DNA of 64,000 nucleotides from Staphylotrichum longicolle. Taxonomy: Eukaryota > Ascomycota > Sordariomycetes > Sordariales > Chaetomiaceae. The position numbers and the translations under genes are program-made. A model generated the notes under the pieces. The model saw nothing but the letters and a program-made list of their open reading frames with translations, was not told where the DNA came from and did not search any database. Each line of letters starts with the position of its first letter. Position 1 is the first letter of the stretch. This document shows, one piece after another, positions 20,597 to 34,643 of the stretch. The stretch lies in assembly GCA_019096155.1 (NCBI GenBank), contig JAHCVI010000003.1:620001-684000 (forward strand), read 5' to 3'.

Positions 20597-23500
20597 CTTG
20601 ACTGATGATGATGGGGGTTGTACCAGGGAGGGCGTGGGATATTAGCTACTAACAGGGTCGTCAAGACCGTGGATTAGAACATGTGAAGACGGGCGGCTTC
20701 GAGCGAGTGCGGGTAGTTGGTTGAAGCGCGGCAACGTCTGGTCGGGTTGAGAGCAGAGGATAGGTGAGAGCCGTCGACGGCGACGATGGGGAGGCGGGAG
20801 CTATCTATATCCGAGGGCTTGGCCGAGGAGCGCTCGCAAGCTGCCGGTCCCAGAACACGGCAGTCAGACGGACCGAAGTGAGCTTCCCTGTGGGGAAAGG
20901 TCAGTGACAGGCATGAGCATTAATGAGTCTGCTGGGATAGCATTGACAGACACCAAAACACTGGGAGGGGATCCGCGCGGTTGTGAGAGAGGGCGGCACG
21001 GCCAACTGCACGATGGATGCTGCAGCACCAGCAACCGCAATGGCGGGGTCCGGGGGGGTAAGGTAGGGTAGGGGGTGCGTGGATCGAGGGCGGACCAACC
21101 GGCAAGGGGGTACGGGATGGAAACGAGCCTTGTCGAGGACAAGAACGTGGAGGGCAGGGAAAGAGGGGATCTTCAACGTACGGGGAGACGGGTCGAGAAC
21201 AAGAACGGCTTGGCTGTCTGCGCTTGTGAGGCAGGGCTGGGCCGGCCGTTTCTCCTCGCGCCTTTCCGAGCCCCTAGAACCCTAGATTCTCAGGAACGTT
21301 TCCCTGAACGTCACGGGCGGTTCGCAGCTGGCCGTGGTGGATGAGATGCCGCTTCCCCAGTCTCAGCCTCAGAGCGATGTGCCGGATAGTGCTCGAGAGG
21401 GGCCGGAGCGGGACAGGAGGTGTCAAAAGGGCCAAGGGATGCCCGATTTGAACAAGTGAGCAAATCGGTCAATTTCTCTCGCTGTTCCTGCCTCTCGGGG
21501 TACTTTCTGCGAGTCTGGATGTCGGCTTGGCGTGCATGCACAGCAGGAGACGGCGAGAAAGCTTGTGGGCGAGACTTGGTGCGATTGGCGACAGGGGGCG
21601 ACGCTTTCTGGTCCAGCACAATATCGAGTCTCAAGTTTAGATTGCGAGGTCAATATACGTCGGCGGGACGGGAGGTGTTACGGGGGGCGGCGAGCGGTGC
21701 TGTGAGCGAACGCGGGGCGGGTAGCGCTGTGTGGGAGAGTTGACAGCGGATTTCTGGGGAATCCGCCTCGTCAGGGCCTGCTTGAGGATATATGGCCCTC
21801 TTTTTCTCGCGGCCAGCAAGCTTTCCAGCAGCATCAGACAAGGGTTGGCCATCGGGCAGGGGTCCAGATGGCGGTCATGGTGGAGAAAAGGGCCAACTCC
21901 GCCGTCCCTCGTACCAAGTGGTGGCATTGACAGAGCCCCGTCGGTACCCCCAGCATCAAAGCGCACTCGGAGACGCCTAGCAGCAAGCCAGGAGGGAGCA
22001 CAGGTGCTAGGCGCTCAGCGGGTGCGGGCGCGCTACCTGGTGGTGGTCCACTTTGAATGGTGCGCTTGATTGCCTGGTTGCAGAGCAGCCTCCGCCCGCC
22101 AAAAGAGTGACAAATTGCACCAGGACGATGGGCGCTAGAAGCAGCGGAGAAGCCTAATGCTGGCAGTTGAGAAGCGGCCCATCCCTGCCCAGAGTGGTCT
22201 TGGCGGTGGCTCTCTCCACCCAGAGTGCGGCCGAGGGAGGGCCCCCATCGCCTCATGAGCATGGAGTCACCGCCCGCTGGGGTGCAGAAAGCTGGGGTTG
22301 GAGCATCGGGGCCAAACCGGATCAGCTGGGCCATCCTTCGGGCGCCCATCGTCTCCTTCTTCGGGACAGTGGCTGCGGAGTCGAGCCGACGGCGCTGTGC
22401 AGCCTGGCAGCGAACCTGCACAGTCGTGCATGTCGCGCGCTGCAGCGCAACCCCTGTCGCTTAGGCCTGCCGTCTCCTGTTTCTGGGCAGATGGAACCGT
22501 ACCGCAGATGGCCGTGACCATCCCGATCCGTTATAAGACGCCAGTTAACTTATTGCGTCGCAGTGGCCCACAGCAGGCTGGCCTGCCGCGCGATGCTTCT
22601 GGGGACGGAAGCAGGAAGCGAACCTTCCATGTTTGTTTGGGCGAATCTGGACGGCGAATCTGGACGGCAAACAGTGGGTGCTTACTCGAGGTCGGGTGGT
22701 GGTGGAGGCGATGTGCGATGCGCAATGTGTCGAGGAATCGCGCAGGACATGGCATCGTCCGATGTCTTTCTGCGATGGCCGCCAGGTGCAGCTGGGATGT
22801 TTACACACTTGTTGTGAGTTCGGCGCGGGGGCGTTAATTCCACTGCCCAGCAATGCCCAGCACCGGACTCGTCGATGGCGGACGGCAGATGGCAGATGGC
22901 CAGCAGGGGACCCGCTGGAGCAGATGGGGTGGGTTCCTGCCAAGCCGGGCCCTCTTTTGTGGGGGTTGTTCATTCAATTTTTCAAGTCACGGCGTTGCAT
23001 CATCAGCGAGCGGAGTCAAACAAAGTGGAAGGAAGCACCATCAGTCGCACCAGAAGACCAGACCAGACCACGGACAGGAAACCACGACTCCCAAATTGCC
23101 TAGTTCGCTGGGCGAAACGCAGGGCCAAATCGACGATCTGGGAAACTGCTTATGAGCTCGGCCGTCAGCTGATGCGCAACAGACCGAACAGTGGCAAGTT
23201 CGTCCCATGGTGTTTCGCCCTCCGCAATCTCTATTGCATTGAGAACCAGCGAATTCATTGACTGGCGGCGCCACATGATTTGGTAATTGCTTCAAACCTC
23301 GAGTTTCCAGAACAGCACCATCCCCGTTTGTCGTTCCTTGCGTCTCTGGGTCTGTCGCTCGGAGAAAAAAACACCGTTTCTCAAATTGCCTTGCCGTTGA
23401 GCTTGTCGTCTCGCCCAACGCCAGCCTTTGGTTCGCGCGGCATGTCAATATCGAACGCGCCTTATGTCGTCAAATATTCGCCGAGAAAGCAGCGAGGAGG

Positions 23501-26500
23501 GTGGATGACACTGCGCACCAGTCCGTCCTGCTCAGCGCCACCAACGCCGCGACGACGGACTTGAAACAATCTGATCCCCGGAACCAATCAAGCAAGGGGC
23601 CCCGATCTGCACAACTGCACCTCGAGAGCTTCCCGCCCGTGCCCAACCACAATGCGCTGCCATCTGTCAACGGTGACTATCTTCCGGTGTAAGCTCGACC
23701 CAAGTCGTGCTTTCAACGCTCCTTGATATCCAGTTGGTTCACGAGGCCGCGAGGAAGGTGAAGGTCGAGAGTTGCGGCATCACTGACAGAAATGGAAAGG
23801 GGGTCGCAAGACACCATCGATGGTCTCCTCGATGGATTCGCGCTAAAGTTGACCGCGCAATGGCGCGGCCAGCACGAATGCTCCACCACTGTCGCCTGCT
23901 CTCTCAAAGTATAAACTCGCCTGTTTCCGCCTGCCTCCCTCGCCTTGCCTGGTTCCTGAACTGTCGCTGTCTGCGGGCCCTGATTGGGGACCTCCGAGTG
24001 CCCTGGAAGCTGCAGTTGCATGCCAGGCGAGGGGACACTCAGGACGGTGCTTGCCATGGATGGCTGGTACCGGCGGAACAGACGGCGCGGGACCCCTCCC
24101 CAAGTGCCGCTCACAGCTGCACAGATTTGGCCTGGCTCGAGCCTGGACCAGTGTCCACCCCCACCCCAAAAGCTGGGGGATCCCCAGATCCCTCTCACCG
24201 CTTGGTGTGTTGGCCATCAGGATGCTGCTGCCAACACTGGCTCGACTGGTCACCAGGCCGCTGATGATCATCGCCAGCAGCGCTTCTGTTTTCTGTCGTT
24301 TCGTCCTTGGATCGAACAAGACAGGTGTGACAGCGCCATCTCTGCGCCACCAGATCTTCACCGCGTTGGCTTGACTTGGCAGAGCTGGGGTTCGCCCGTC
24401 ACCCTTGTCATCGCAGAGGTGGTATCACCTCAACGGTTCGCGGTCCGAAACTCCACATGCAGGCAAGATCACGCACACCGTTGAGGGGTTCCCGCGCCTC
24501 TGATTCGCGGTACCCTTCCCCACCCTATGCGCCAACTGGTGTTCATGACAGCAGCTGTCCAATGAGCGCCGTCACCGACTCCCCATGGCTGGAGCAGTTC
24601 CCCGAAACCCCGTCCGCCTTGCACGCTGAGGATGGTTCTGGAGATTGCCGCGTCTCACTGACCTCTCACCGGATGTTGCGCACCACATCACCAGATGGCC
24701 TAAGCATTCAGAGGTGCACCGCGAACCCGGCGACTTGACGGTACAGCAGAGCGCAACTTCGGCCCCGCGCATGAACGCACAGAAACTGCGCAGTGCACTC
24801 CCAGCCATCCAAACCCTGAGAACCCGGTACGCGCTGTTCAACAAGACGACAACTGCAGAAAGACGACCACACAAGCAGAGCTGCGCCCACGTCCATCCAT
24901 TCTTCCGTGGCTTCCACGTGGCAAGGATACGCGTTCCGTCGGGCTTCCAGAAGGTTTCCCACCCTTGTAACCACCAGGGGTCACTCGGGGCGAAAACTCC
25001 CCATGTCCAACGACTGGACGGTCCCGAACCGTCCCCAGCTAGCACCAATGGGGTTGGGATGGTGCTTGGCGGTCACTGTGTCCATGATTCTGACAAGACG
25101 GTCTGCTTTGTGCTTTTGCTCGAGCCACAGCATCGCTCTTTCGTCGAGCCAAGTGGGTGCGTGTCGAAGAAACGCGGCAGCCAAAGTCAGTGAAATCGCC
25201 GCCATCCATCACGATGTGCGTGCAGTGTCACCGGCAGTTACCGACTAAAAGTCTCCGCTGTACCCCACTTCCCCAGCAGCGCGGGGGCATGCGACGTTCA
25301 ACAACTGGTCCGCCAGGGACAGACCTGCCGTCGCGCTCTGCCACATGGGGTCCGGTATGGCATTTTAGATTGACTGCCCACCCATTCGCTTCTTTTGGAG
25401 CGAGACCTGCAGCAAGGTGCCTGCCTGCGGAAGTCAAGTTGATCCCCGGGCGCAATATATTATCTCTCGACACACCCCGACGTGCTCTCCGGAACGGGGA
25501 CCGCATTTCCACTGTCGCCCCCAGCGCGCGAGCGCGCCAACTCGCCAGCCCCGCTCGAACCAGAAACTCAAGTCGGGATGCCGGACCACGTCATTTACAG
25601 CGATTCTCACCTTCCTTTCCAGGTGAACAACTGCTCCCCACAACCGACGCGCTCCATGCCAAGACCCCGGCATTGATTCAACAGCACCATGGCCGTCCCA
25701 TGGACCCTTGACATCCAGCTCGCTCCACTTTCCGGCCGATTCCTCGGGGAGGCCGAGTGATTCGGGACCGTCCTCGCTAGCGCGTCTCGCCCGGCTGTCA
25801 TCGACGCACACAGATCTCAGGCAATCGCACAACCGTTCTCTGCGGCAGCTCATGGTTCCGGGGGTACTGTGCTGGACGGCAGATGCCGATCACTCCACGG
25901 AGCGGAGCTCACAAATGGTTCCTGACCTGCATGTGTTAAGCAGGTACGGTGGAGCGGCTGAGGGGAAACCTGGTCGACAGTCAACGACATGATGCAACCT
26001 CATATACAGAAGCACCATGGTTCACCACTCGCAGTATCATCTATCTCCAACAGGCAGGGATCTGTTAGTCGACAACGTTAGTGGGTCTCACATGACACCG
26101 TTCAACGGGCTACCAATGGCATTGGTTGAAGCCAACAGCCTCGAATCCCGTGGTGATCACGCCGGGGCAACGGAGAGGTGTGCATATTGGTCATCACGTG
26201 CTGGGATGCCTGGGCGGTGGCTGTTGTACCCTCACTGCGCCTGATGTGACCTCCTCGATGGGCGCGGAAGGCGTCCGCCAGAGCCAGCCAGCGTGACTGG
26301 ACCAAGTGGCGGTGGCAGGCTCAGCTTGGTGGCCAGGCCGTTGATCATGTCAACGAGAGGAGCTTGGCTAACCCCTCGACGTACCAAGGGGTGTACATCG
26401 CCGGACGTGATGCGCGGTGCTAAATTGCTCTTCATTATGGGGCAATATCTGACGTCGCCGCCATGGCATGGACTAACCGTTGCTGGATCACACTTGGTGC

Positions 26501-29500
26501 GAGCAAGGCTGGATTCCTAGTCAAGCAAGTACACCACTGAAGCGACGCATGGCTTCGGAGCAGGAGCATTTACGACGAGAAACGACGCTACCACTTCGGC
26601 AGATGGAAAGCTCTCTGATCTGGACTCATCATCAATCAAGAACCATGCTGGCAACGCCATCAGTCAGTTCTTGCACGCCACAACCTATATTGCGTTGGGA
26701 GAGATGCTCTCGCTTGGAGGCGTACACATCGAGGCAAGCAGGCCGCTGCACATGGTTGGAGATCCGCTTGGCGTCTTCATCCGTAGGGAGTGAGACCCGG
26801 ACGAGCCCGCCCCCCGCTGGATCGAAGCACGGTAATACGTTGGTCCGGTGCTGCTGTCTTCCATCGCCCGTTGTCTGAAGCACACGGCACTGGCTCAATG
26901 CAGCAATATGCTCCGCTTGAAGTTCCATTCCATCGGCCTCTACGGCACTTGTCAGATCTCCAAAGCTTGGGCCAGTAAGTTTTGCGGGAGAGAGCGAGTT
27001 GGGTGGTATTCGGAAGTCTGGAATCGCGGGGATGGAACATCTGGGGGAACCAAAGAACTAATCCATGCAACTCTGGTTTTGAGGAACCGCAAGGACGTAT
27101 TTGCACGGAAGGAAAGCAGACATGCTTCACCATCTTCGATGAAGGGGTTTACGCACCGAGTGGAGGCAAAGCGCCCTCTGATCTGCGGAACTCAAAAAAA
27201 CAACCCCTGGCGCAGGCCCCCCTGGCTTTCTTCCAGCGCCTTGTCAGCACACAAGCTTGTTCTCTGAGACGATCCATCTCGATCGGAACGACACCCGAGT
27301 AGGGGTTTCGCAACGTTTGCGCTGGGCGTTCGCGTCAAACAAGTGTTTTCCTGGCCCTGAAAATCGTCCTCCCTCACAGAGACTGCCCCAATGTTGCAGT
27401 TTTTTGCACAATTGAGGAGGACCGGGAGACGATGGTGTTGCCGAAGGCTCCGCGAGTGCAATGCCCGCCATTCCCTTCCTACCAGCCGTTGGGGGGCTGC
27501 AGTCGCCAAGTGACGATGCGCCCCGGCCAGAAGCCGATGTTGGCTGCCGGCCACGCTGTACTGACACAGTCTGTGTTTTGAGTTTGCCTGTGCCCTGCAG
27601 AAGCTGCCGCTGCCGCTGCCGCGCCCAGCCAAACATTGGGAAACCCAGAGCCAGCAGTTTGAGCGGGAGGCAGGGTTCTCCCCACAATGATTCTTCGAAC
27701 AGTGATAACGTCAACCAGACGGCCGGGCGATCAAACAATGTTCATCTCTTTCTGCCGTCGTCCTATCACAACTCATCTTTCAGACTCTTCGTCCGAACTG
27801 TTGTTGCCCTACGACGGCTCCATGGGGGCCCCGCGCATAAAAACACAGTTGCCAAATAATCTTGCCGTTTCAAGGACCACATGTCGTCCAGTCTGCTGCC
27901 TTCAAGCTGCTAGTTGCATGACGGGCACATGGGGAGCTTTCTAGGATGAACGTTGTTTCGCCGTTCTAGGCGTTTCCCTTCTAGAAGCCTACCATTCTCG
28001 TTGCCACATTGAGACGTTCTTTGGTTCTTCAGGCACTGGCGTCGTCAGTGTTGTGTCTAGGCAACGCAGCTGCATCCTGCCCGCTATGACCCCCACCGCG
28101 TGTCTGCGATCCGAGTCTTGTCTGGGGAAATGCAACAATGTTTGGAACCCGGAAACTCGCCCTCAGTCCTTTTTTACACACGGGTCTGTGCCTCGAGATG
28201 GGCGGTTAGCGAGTGTTGGCTGCCGTGGCCCCTGACCTTGCCGCCGTCTCTTGACAAGAGTCCAAGTCTCGGAATCGGGTGTGCACATCCTGTCCCTTGT
28301 TTGTGATGTCTAGCCGTCCTTTCCCCGACCAAGAAGAGGTTGGCCATGCCGCTGCAGTGCAGTCGCCACCGCCGCCCTGATGGGCGAGGACTGGGCATCT
28401 GTCTCCCGTACAATCCTCCCGCCCTGTCTGGGACGCACGGCTGCTAAATCATGTGAGGCTCTGAATCGCGGGCTGCGAGGCACGCACGACATCCCCAGAC
28501 CACATCCGTGTTTTGGATGTCAACGTGCCGATCCAATCGTAGCCACAGTGCTACCCTCCTCCCGCGAGCTTGGGTTCGTCGGACGACAGAGGCTCCTTCG
28601 TTGACCTACCATGGTACGCCGTCCGGCCGGCCGCCCTTCGAGAAGATTTCCGCATGGAGGTTTGGCCAGGCAGCACACCTCTTCGTCTGATCTGACTTTG
28701 AGGCAAGACGATCATGGCCGTCCCCTTCGACAAGGTCGCACCGGTATGATGATCTCTGCAGCTGCATCTCCTCTTTCCGCATTGTTGGTTCCCCCTTTAC
28801 CTTGCTCTGATGTCGTGTTGGCCCCCCTTTCTTGGGGGCGACTGCAACAGTACGGGAGGACCGGCCGACAAAGGTAGGTGCGCATCCCCGTTCCACACCG
28901 GAGGGACCGTTCAAAGGCCGGGCGTATGAGAAGGAAGCCAGCGAGATGCATCCCTGCCTTACCACGCGGATGTGGATGCAGCCCAGATACCGAGCAATGC
29001 ACATGCACGATCTCGCTGTCCGATCAGATCGGATGACACCGGCACTGGCGGCCACCGCCGAGAGAGATGGACGGGACGACAGGGACAGGCTCAGTTGTGA
29101 AGTTGGGGGAGTACAGGATGCGAACGGACGAGATCGAAGGGGCATGGTCAGGGGAGGATGGGAGGAAGGTAGGGTGCCATCATGCCTTGATGCTTCCTTT
29201 TTTTTCCCTTCTTTCTTTCCGAAATCGTGGCTTCGAGAAGGTTGCCGTTGTTGGACGTGCATGGCATTACCTCGGCCTTGCTGCCTTTCTTGTCGTCGTC
29301 TCAGAGGGAAGGGGAGGTCAGCTGACCTTGTCTCAGGGTCTCGGCCGCCAGAGTTGCGGCACGGTATCGCATACAGGTCTCCTTTCACGAGATGGAGGTA
29401 CTCGCTGTTGCTGTGACCGGCTGTCTTTAGCCTCATCCCTCTTCTGACACCGGCTATGTGAGCGAGGAACTTTTGGGAGTGGGTAGTGGGAGGACGAGAA

Positions 29501-31147
29501 GGTCGCATCCGTTGGACTTCCAGATCATGATGGGGGAGGCCGAGGTTGTCCCTTCTCGCCGGCTGTTCCTAGACGTCCAGGCTGTATTCTGTGCTTGTTG
29601 TCAGCCTTGCAGGCTGAATGAGGTGTTGTTCTGGCGAGGCGGCTCTGCTCTCAACTCCAGACAGCCGCAGCCTTGCCTGTGGGTGACTGGTGGGGATTTG
29701 GCTAAACCGTTCGTTGCGAGCCTGTGATGATTGAAGACGCGGCTGTGTCTTGTGTTGATGAGATGTCGTCAGACGGCGGCCTCAGTTGGGACTTTGTGAA
29801 GGTCGTAGCCGGGTTGGATAAGTTGGGTGACCGGGCTGTGGTAGATATAAGAATGGACGTTGTTCACTTTGTTGTGGTTTACCTTGATTGTGGTTTGTGC
29901 TTGTGGACTACGCCAGTCACCAGCCAGGAAGTTCCTGCTCGTCATACCCCTTTTAAGATCCAGTCAAGGGAAGAGGAGGAAAGGTTTGACGCCATATACC
30001 GGCAAAAACGGTACCTGGGGCGATGAAAGGCGCCTTCGTTATCCTTCCCAGAAGGCGCAATGGCGACTCTCGATGTCAACGGAGGGCCCAACCGAGTGCC
30101 TCGCGTTATCATCAGAGACCCCGACAAAGACTCTACAAAAGGGCAACAACAACGGCAGCGAGGTGGACACCCAGAAGAGAATCAAGGATGGGCTCAAGGA
30201 CGGGAGGGATTGAGCCGACAGAGTTGGCCCCTGGATCCGCAAAACGAGTTTTCCCTACGGGCACTCTCAGAGAGTGTCAGTTGGAGAGACTACATAACGA
30301 TACAACGCTGGGTTGAACTTTATTGATTCGAAGCTACGACTCTCGTTCAGAGGCCTTGTGGCTCCTTGACACTTCCGGGCATCACCGCCATGACTCAGAT
30401 CGCCAGCATCCAAACCTTTAGCAGCGATTCCAACGACTACTCTCCGACGTTGTTCGATCACGATCATCAACTCGCTGCAACGAGCATCGACAATGGCAAC
30501 ATGAACCCTGACGAGGAGAGGGAAGGCCACATGCGCCACGAAAGACAACCCCAAGGATATATAACTATAAGAAGATGGGTTCTGTGATCGATACAAGACG
30601 CCAACATCCTCTCGATCTTTAACTCTCAGCCGAGCAACATCCGTCCCCTCCTCGGCTTTGGGGACAAAGCAACATCAGGGACCATTGAACAGCTTAACCG
30701 AATACTTCATAGTTCAGAGGGATTCCTCGGAAGATCATCCCTCACTCGCCACCCGACGGCGTCCAGAAAGACAGTGAGACGTCATGAAAGCTCCCTCGTC
30801 TTGGCGAACCCGAAGAGCCTTCACGCAGCAGCCGTGTCCCATGAACTGATGTATTCCAGCTCTCCGTCGCCGTCTCTATCTTCTTTTGACGGGACAGTGT
30901 CTCCATGCACTATCTACGCCGGAAAAACCTGCGAACCGGGTCGTCGTTGCTCTTGAGAGTCTCCCGTCAGTGACCCAACAACGTAAGACCCTCGAAACTG
31001 TCTCCATGTGATGGGGGGTCTGGCCCCTTCTCTCTGAGCGAGCTGGTCTGGAACCGGTACGAAAGGCGACGATTACGGCTGAGGCCGAATGGTCCGTTGG
31101 CACATCAGATGTTGCTCCCGCCGTCCCTCAGATTCACACCGTAAACT
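20597..31147. other. 10.5-kb gene-poor region upstream of xyr1
   Basis: I find no gene that I can support. Open frames are short, overlap on both strands and carry no domain motif; the longest, 28606-29508 on the minus strand (300 codons), reads as low-information sequence. The stretch nearest 20596 must hold the xyr1 promoter and 5' untranslated region. A perfect 13-bp tandem repeat (GCGAATCTGGACG) is at 22641-22666. No tRNA, 5S rRNA or terminal repeat was noticed. Composition is not obviously AT-rich, so heavy RIP decay is not apparent. Non-coding transcripts or strongly diverged relics cannot be excluded. Confidence 0.55.
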
Positions 31148-32833
31148 TCAGGAGTTTAAACTCATGTCCTGCGCGGGATCTGCCAGAACTATCGGGTAGA
31201 CGACAATTCCTTGCTCAAGCATCGGCAGATCGTCAACCCCGAGGGACTCAGCAACAAACCTGCGGAAGGGCTCGAGCTCCTCGGCGGTAACATGACTCGT
31301 CCGGAGCAGTGATTCTTTTTCCTCGGCCGTCGCGGCCACCAACTGCCGGTTTGTAGCCCAGACTTGGTTGAGAAAACGACCAACCAAGTCCTCGGGGCTC
31401 AAAGCACTGAGCGAGTTTGCGCCTGCCAAAGCTCTGTCCAAGAGGAGCTCGTCAAAGACCAGGTCCCGCTTGGGCAGAGCAGCCATGATCATGCAGACGA
31501 CTGTGCTCAGGAGTTCGGTTCCCGAAATCCCAAGCTGGGTACTTGCAAGGTCTTCCCATGCCATTTCAGGTTCAATCTGAAGACTTGTAGCCTCGGGGGA
31601 TGGGGAGGATGGCAGGGGAAGCCCCATCCTGAGAAGCAAAAGTGTGCAAAGAACGGCGTATGTTGCGGCGGCAGGATCTTTAACAGTGCCGCGAACGCCT
31701 GGCGGCACGGTGAGGTTCCCGCGCAAGGTCTCCGTACACCACTTCAAGCAAGAAGGCAAGCAACTGATGCCGGGAAAGGAGCCACTCTCCTGCCCACAAA
31801 GAAGGGCTCGCTGCTGCTTCAGAAATTGCTGCAATAACCCCCGAGTGTCGATCTCCATTCCTCTATGCTCCGAGTTATACCGGGTCAGCGTCGACCGGAG
31901 AAATATGTAAGCTTGAAGATCGAGATATGGCCCTCGCGGGGAGAGCATCCTGAGTCGTTCTCCCCCCTGACCGTCATTGAGCACAACGCGCCGAACAATC
32001 TTTTGGGTTTTCTCGAGAGCGTTTCCGTTTCCGGCGTCCGGAGCCCAGTTGCATGTGTGGGCCAAGAGAAGTTCTGAAAGCATGGAGTGCCATGAGCTAT
32101 CGTCCTTTGAGGAAGGCCCAGCTTCGCCCCAGATCATTCTCTGAGCGATCAGAGCATGGGCCTGAGTCTGAGCGGCGCGGACAAAGGTTGCAGTGTGGCC
32201 CCTCCATACCCTAGTATTCCAGAGTGCGGTGTTGATCACACAGGAATAGTGGGTGTCCCCGAGCGCAAACAAGATGTCGGCAAGCAAGGAATGCCGAGGA
32301 TTGTTGTTCTTAGGATTTAGTTGCGGGACCCAGTGGTGGGAGTCGCGCGAAGGGTCGGCCGTGATCATCAATGAGTGAGGAAAGACCACTGGAACAGTGG
32401 CTGTCGGGACCGGCAGTTGGATGCCTGCACACGACGGCGCGGCGGATGGTTCGTGATGCAGGGTGTGCTTTCCGGACTCGTGCTCTTCGTCCAGTGCCGC
32501 ATCAGAACATGAAGTCGGAACGTCGAGTGCTGGGGCGTGTGGAGCGGGCTTTTTCGGGGTCGTGTTTTGTTTGTACTTCTTGAGCTTCCATATATGCAAA
32601 AACCGATGGACGTACTGCCTCTTCCTGTGGAAGCAAGTTAGTAGACGGTCTTGTCTTGTGTTTGAAGTCGCCACTCACGTTGCCGAAAAGCTGTGCTCTT
32701 GCTCCATCCAATTTCTGAGCTCCACGAGGGTCATGGTCTCGTACTTCTCGACGATTATCGGCTTGAACTTCTCCCACACGTCGTCGGGAATCCTGGCCGC
32801 GTTTGGGCGGTGGCCGATGATGAACGTCGCCAT
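31148..32833 (-). CDS. Clr5-domain protein
   Basis: Exons 32679-32833 and 31148-32623 or 31148-32624 (the splice adds one base to complete a Thr codon, so 32624 is used) give 543 residues with a 54-bp intron. The Clr5 domain is at about residues 14-70: IPDDVWEKFKPIIVEKYETM, then LVELRNWMEQEHSFSAT, then KRQYVHRFLHIWKLKKYKQN. The junction falls inside the domain and restores the usual pattern. Clr5 domains are fungal N-terminal modules thought to bind DNA or to act as adaptors. The rest, about 470 residues, is mostly helical with no domain I can name; the linker at 70-110 is Pro/Ser/His-rich. It is transcribed divergently from the DUF1774 gene across 1.8 kb. The function is not known. Confidence 0.8.
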
Positions 32834-34643
32834 TCGCGGCCACGACGTGTAACGGCGCTCCCTCGAGACGACGTTGTGCCACTTTGATCCTTATTATTTT
32901 GGGCTTTGGACACTGCCACGCATCAACTTTGATGCCAGACTGGTGCTTGGCGGACCGCGGACTCAGGGGACGCCTGTCAGTTCGCCTACAAGGCGTCTGG
33001 TTGCCTAATCCGGCATGTGGAATTGTGACGACTGGCACCAGACATCCGCCATGCTCCAGCCAATAAAGATACCTGGTGCATCCCGGCTGCGTTGCCAATG
33101 CGAGCTGAAGGGAACGCCCAGCTTAGCGTAGGTCCAGCAACGCCTACTTGGGAGATGGAACGGTTCGAAGCGGGCAGCTTTGCCAGAGAGTGGTCTCTGT
33201 AGTAGTCGCCCCGGAGCATAGAAACTTGTGAAAACAAAGGGAAAGAAGATGACAAGCGTAGTTTCGCTCGGGGAGATGGCGAGGGATGAGTTTGAATCTC
33301 ACACCACCAGTCTCAGACTCACTCATGCCCAAACACATCTCCCCAAAGAGAGCAACGGGTTGCTTCAAGGCTGGCCACTAGACCGCAATTTTGCAAACCG
33401 AAAAGGAACGAAAGGAGCCAAGACTATGACAATACGATCAAAACAGTCGGGGGCCGCTACGTTCCAGAACACTTGGTCGTTGGAATCGCATGGTCCGCAG
33501 CTGACCACCGGGGAAAACGTCAATGGTTAGGGACTTTGAAATGTGATATAGATGAAGTGAAACATGGATGCACTGGTAAACGAGAGACGGGTCCTTGGTG
33601 AGTCGGTTGAGTCGGCCAACTCTCTTCGTCGCCTTGCTGCTTCCTGTTGCCTGGGTTCATCCTTCAAATTCTGAATGGATCCCGCCGACTCGCTGCAGCC
33701 ATGCAGAATGCAAGGCAAGTGCAACTTGGCGGGGAAATCCCACGGCGATGCATTAGAGTTCTGTGCGGAAGGCCCTGCCGCGCATCGACCTCGAAAAATC
33801 CAAGTGAGGTCTGAGCTGAGCTGAGTAAGGGGCTAGCCGTGAGGGAAAAAAGATAGGAGCTATGCAGCTTGAATGGCGAGGATGGGAATCTTGCAACTGC
33901 GGTTCAGCTCACGGTTCCTTTCGTCTGATCTTGCCGTTGAAGATTCGCAAAAAGATGTGGGCACAAACCCCATGGAAGCTATGACGCAGTTGCTGAGTCT
34001 TGAGCCAATCATTGCCCCTGTCGGTGCCTTTCCCCGCAAGTCCCCACCCACCTGCCGGCCTGCCTCTTTCGAGCCGCCCCCACCACATCAAGTGCTGAAG
34101 GTCGTGTTGGGGTTCATGTCTCTGCTGTGGCCGAGTTGGGAGCAGTCCTCCGTTTGGCAATGCGTGGTTAGAAGAGAGCGATTGGCTTGTGTCATGCTGA
34201 ATGAGATGGACAAGACGAGGAATGAAGACTCCTTTGGCTCCCCACCCAAGGACCCCCGCGTTACCAGTTGGACTTGGCCGTTGGATGGCAACAAGCAGTG
34301 ACGCAGTATCCATCCCAAGACTCCAACTCCCGGTTTGATGCGGCCGAACATCGTAAGACCCAAACAGGCCCAGCAAGGCCAGACCAATCGGCTTGAGAAA
34401 GTCAATGCGCGTTCCCTGTCATTTCCTCCTCGATCGAGCAACTGCAGAACGGAGCACGTCTCACACCCGCATGGTCTCCCCACTCCCCACCACAAGGCCA
34501 GAACGCAGCCACACAGTCAGAACGCGTACCCTGCTGGGCTTCCTGGATTTGTTGCCGGCGGCTACAAAACTTGTCGGTCCCCGCCTCCTTCTCCTCTACT
34601 CTGCAACCCCAGGTATCGTCAACCGTCACAACGAACCGCCAAC
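32834..34643. other. divergent intergenic region, Clr5 gene and DUF1774 gene
   Basis: 1.8 kb containing both upstream regions. One open frame (33873-34301 plus, 142 codons) has no features I recognise and is probably chance. No RNA gene or repeat was seen. Confidence 0.5.

Noticed and set aside
28606..29508. 300-codon open frame upstream of xyr1
   Set aside because: No motif, Arg/Ser-rich composition typical of chance frames in GC-rich DNA, and overlapping frames on the other strand.
30285..30590. Two similar blocks encoding YITIQRWV and YITIRRWV-like strings
   Set aside because: The similarity is short and imperfect at DNA level; not enough to call a repeat or a duplicated gene.
20597..31147. 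RIP-degraded repeat island
   Set aside because: By eye the base composition stays near that of the rest of the window with no TA-rich decay; a computed RIP index would be needed to overturn this.
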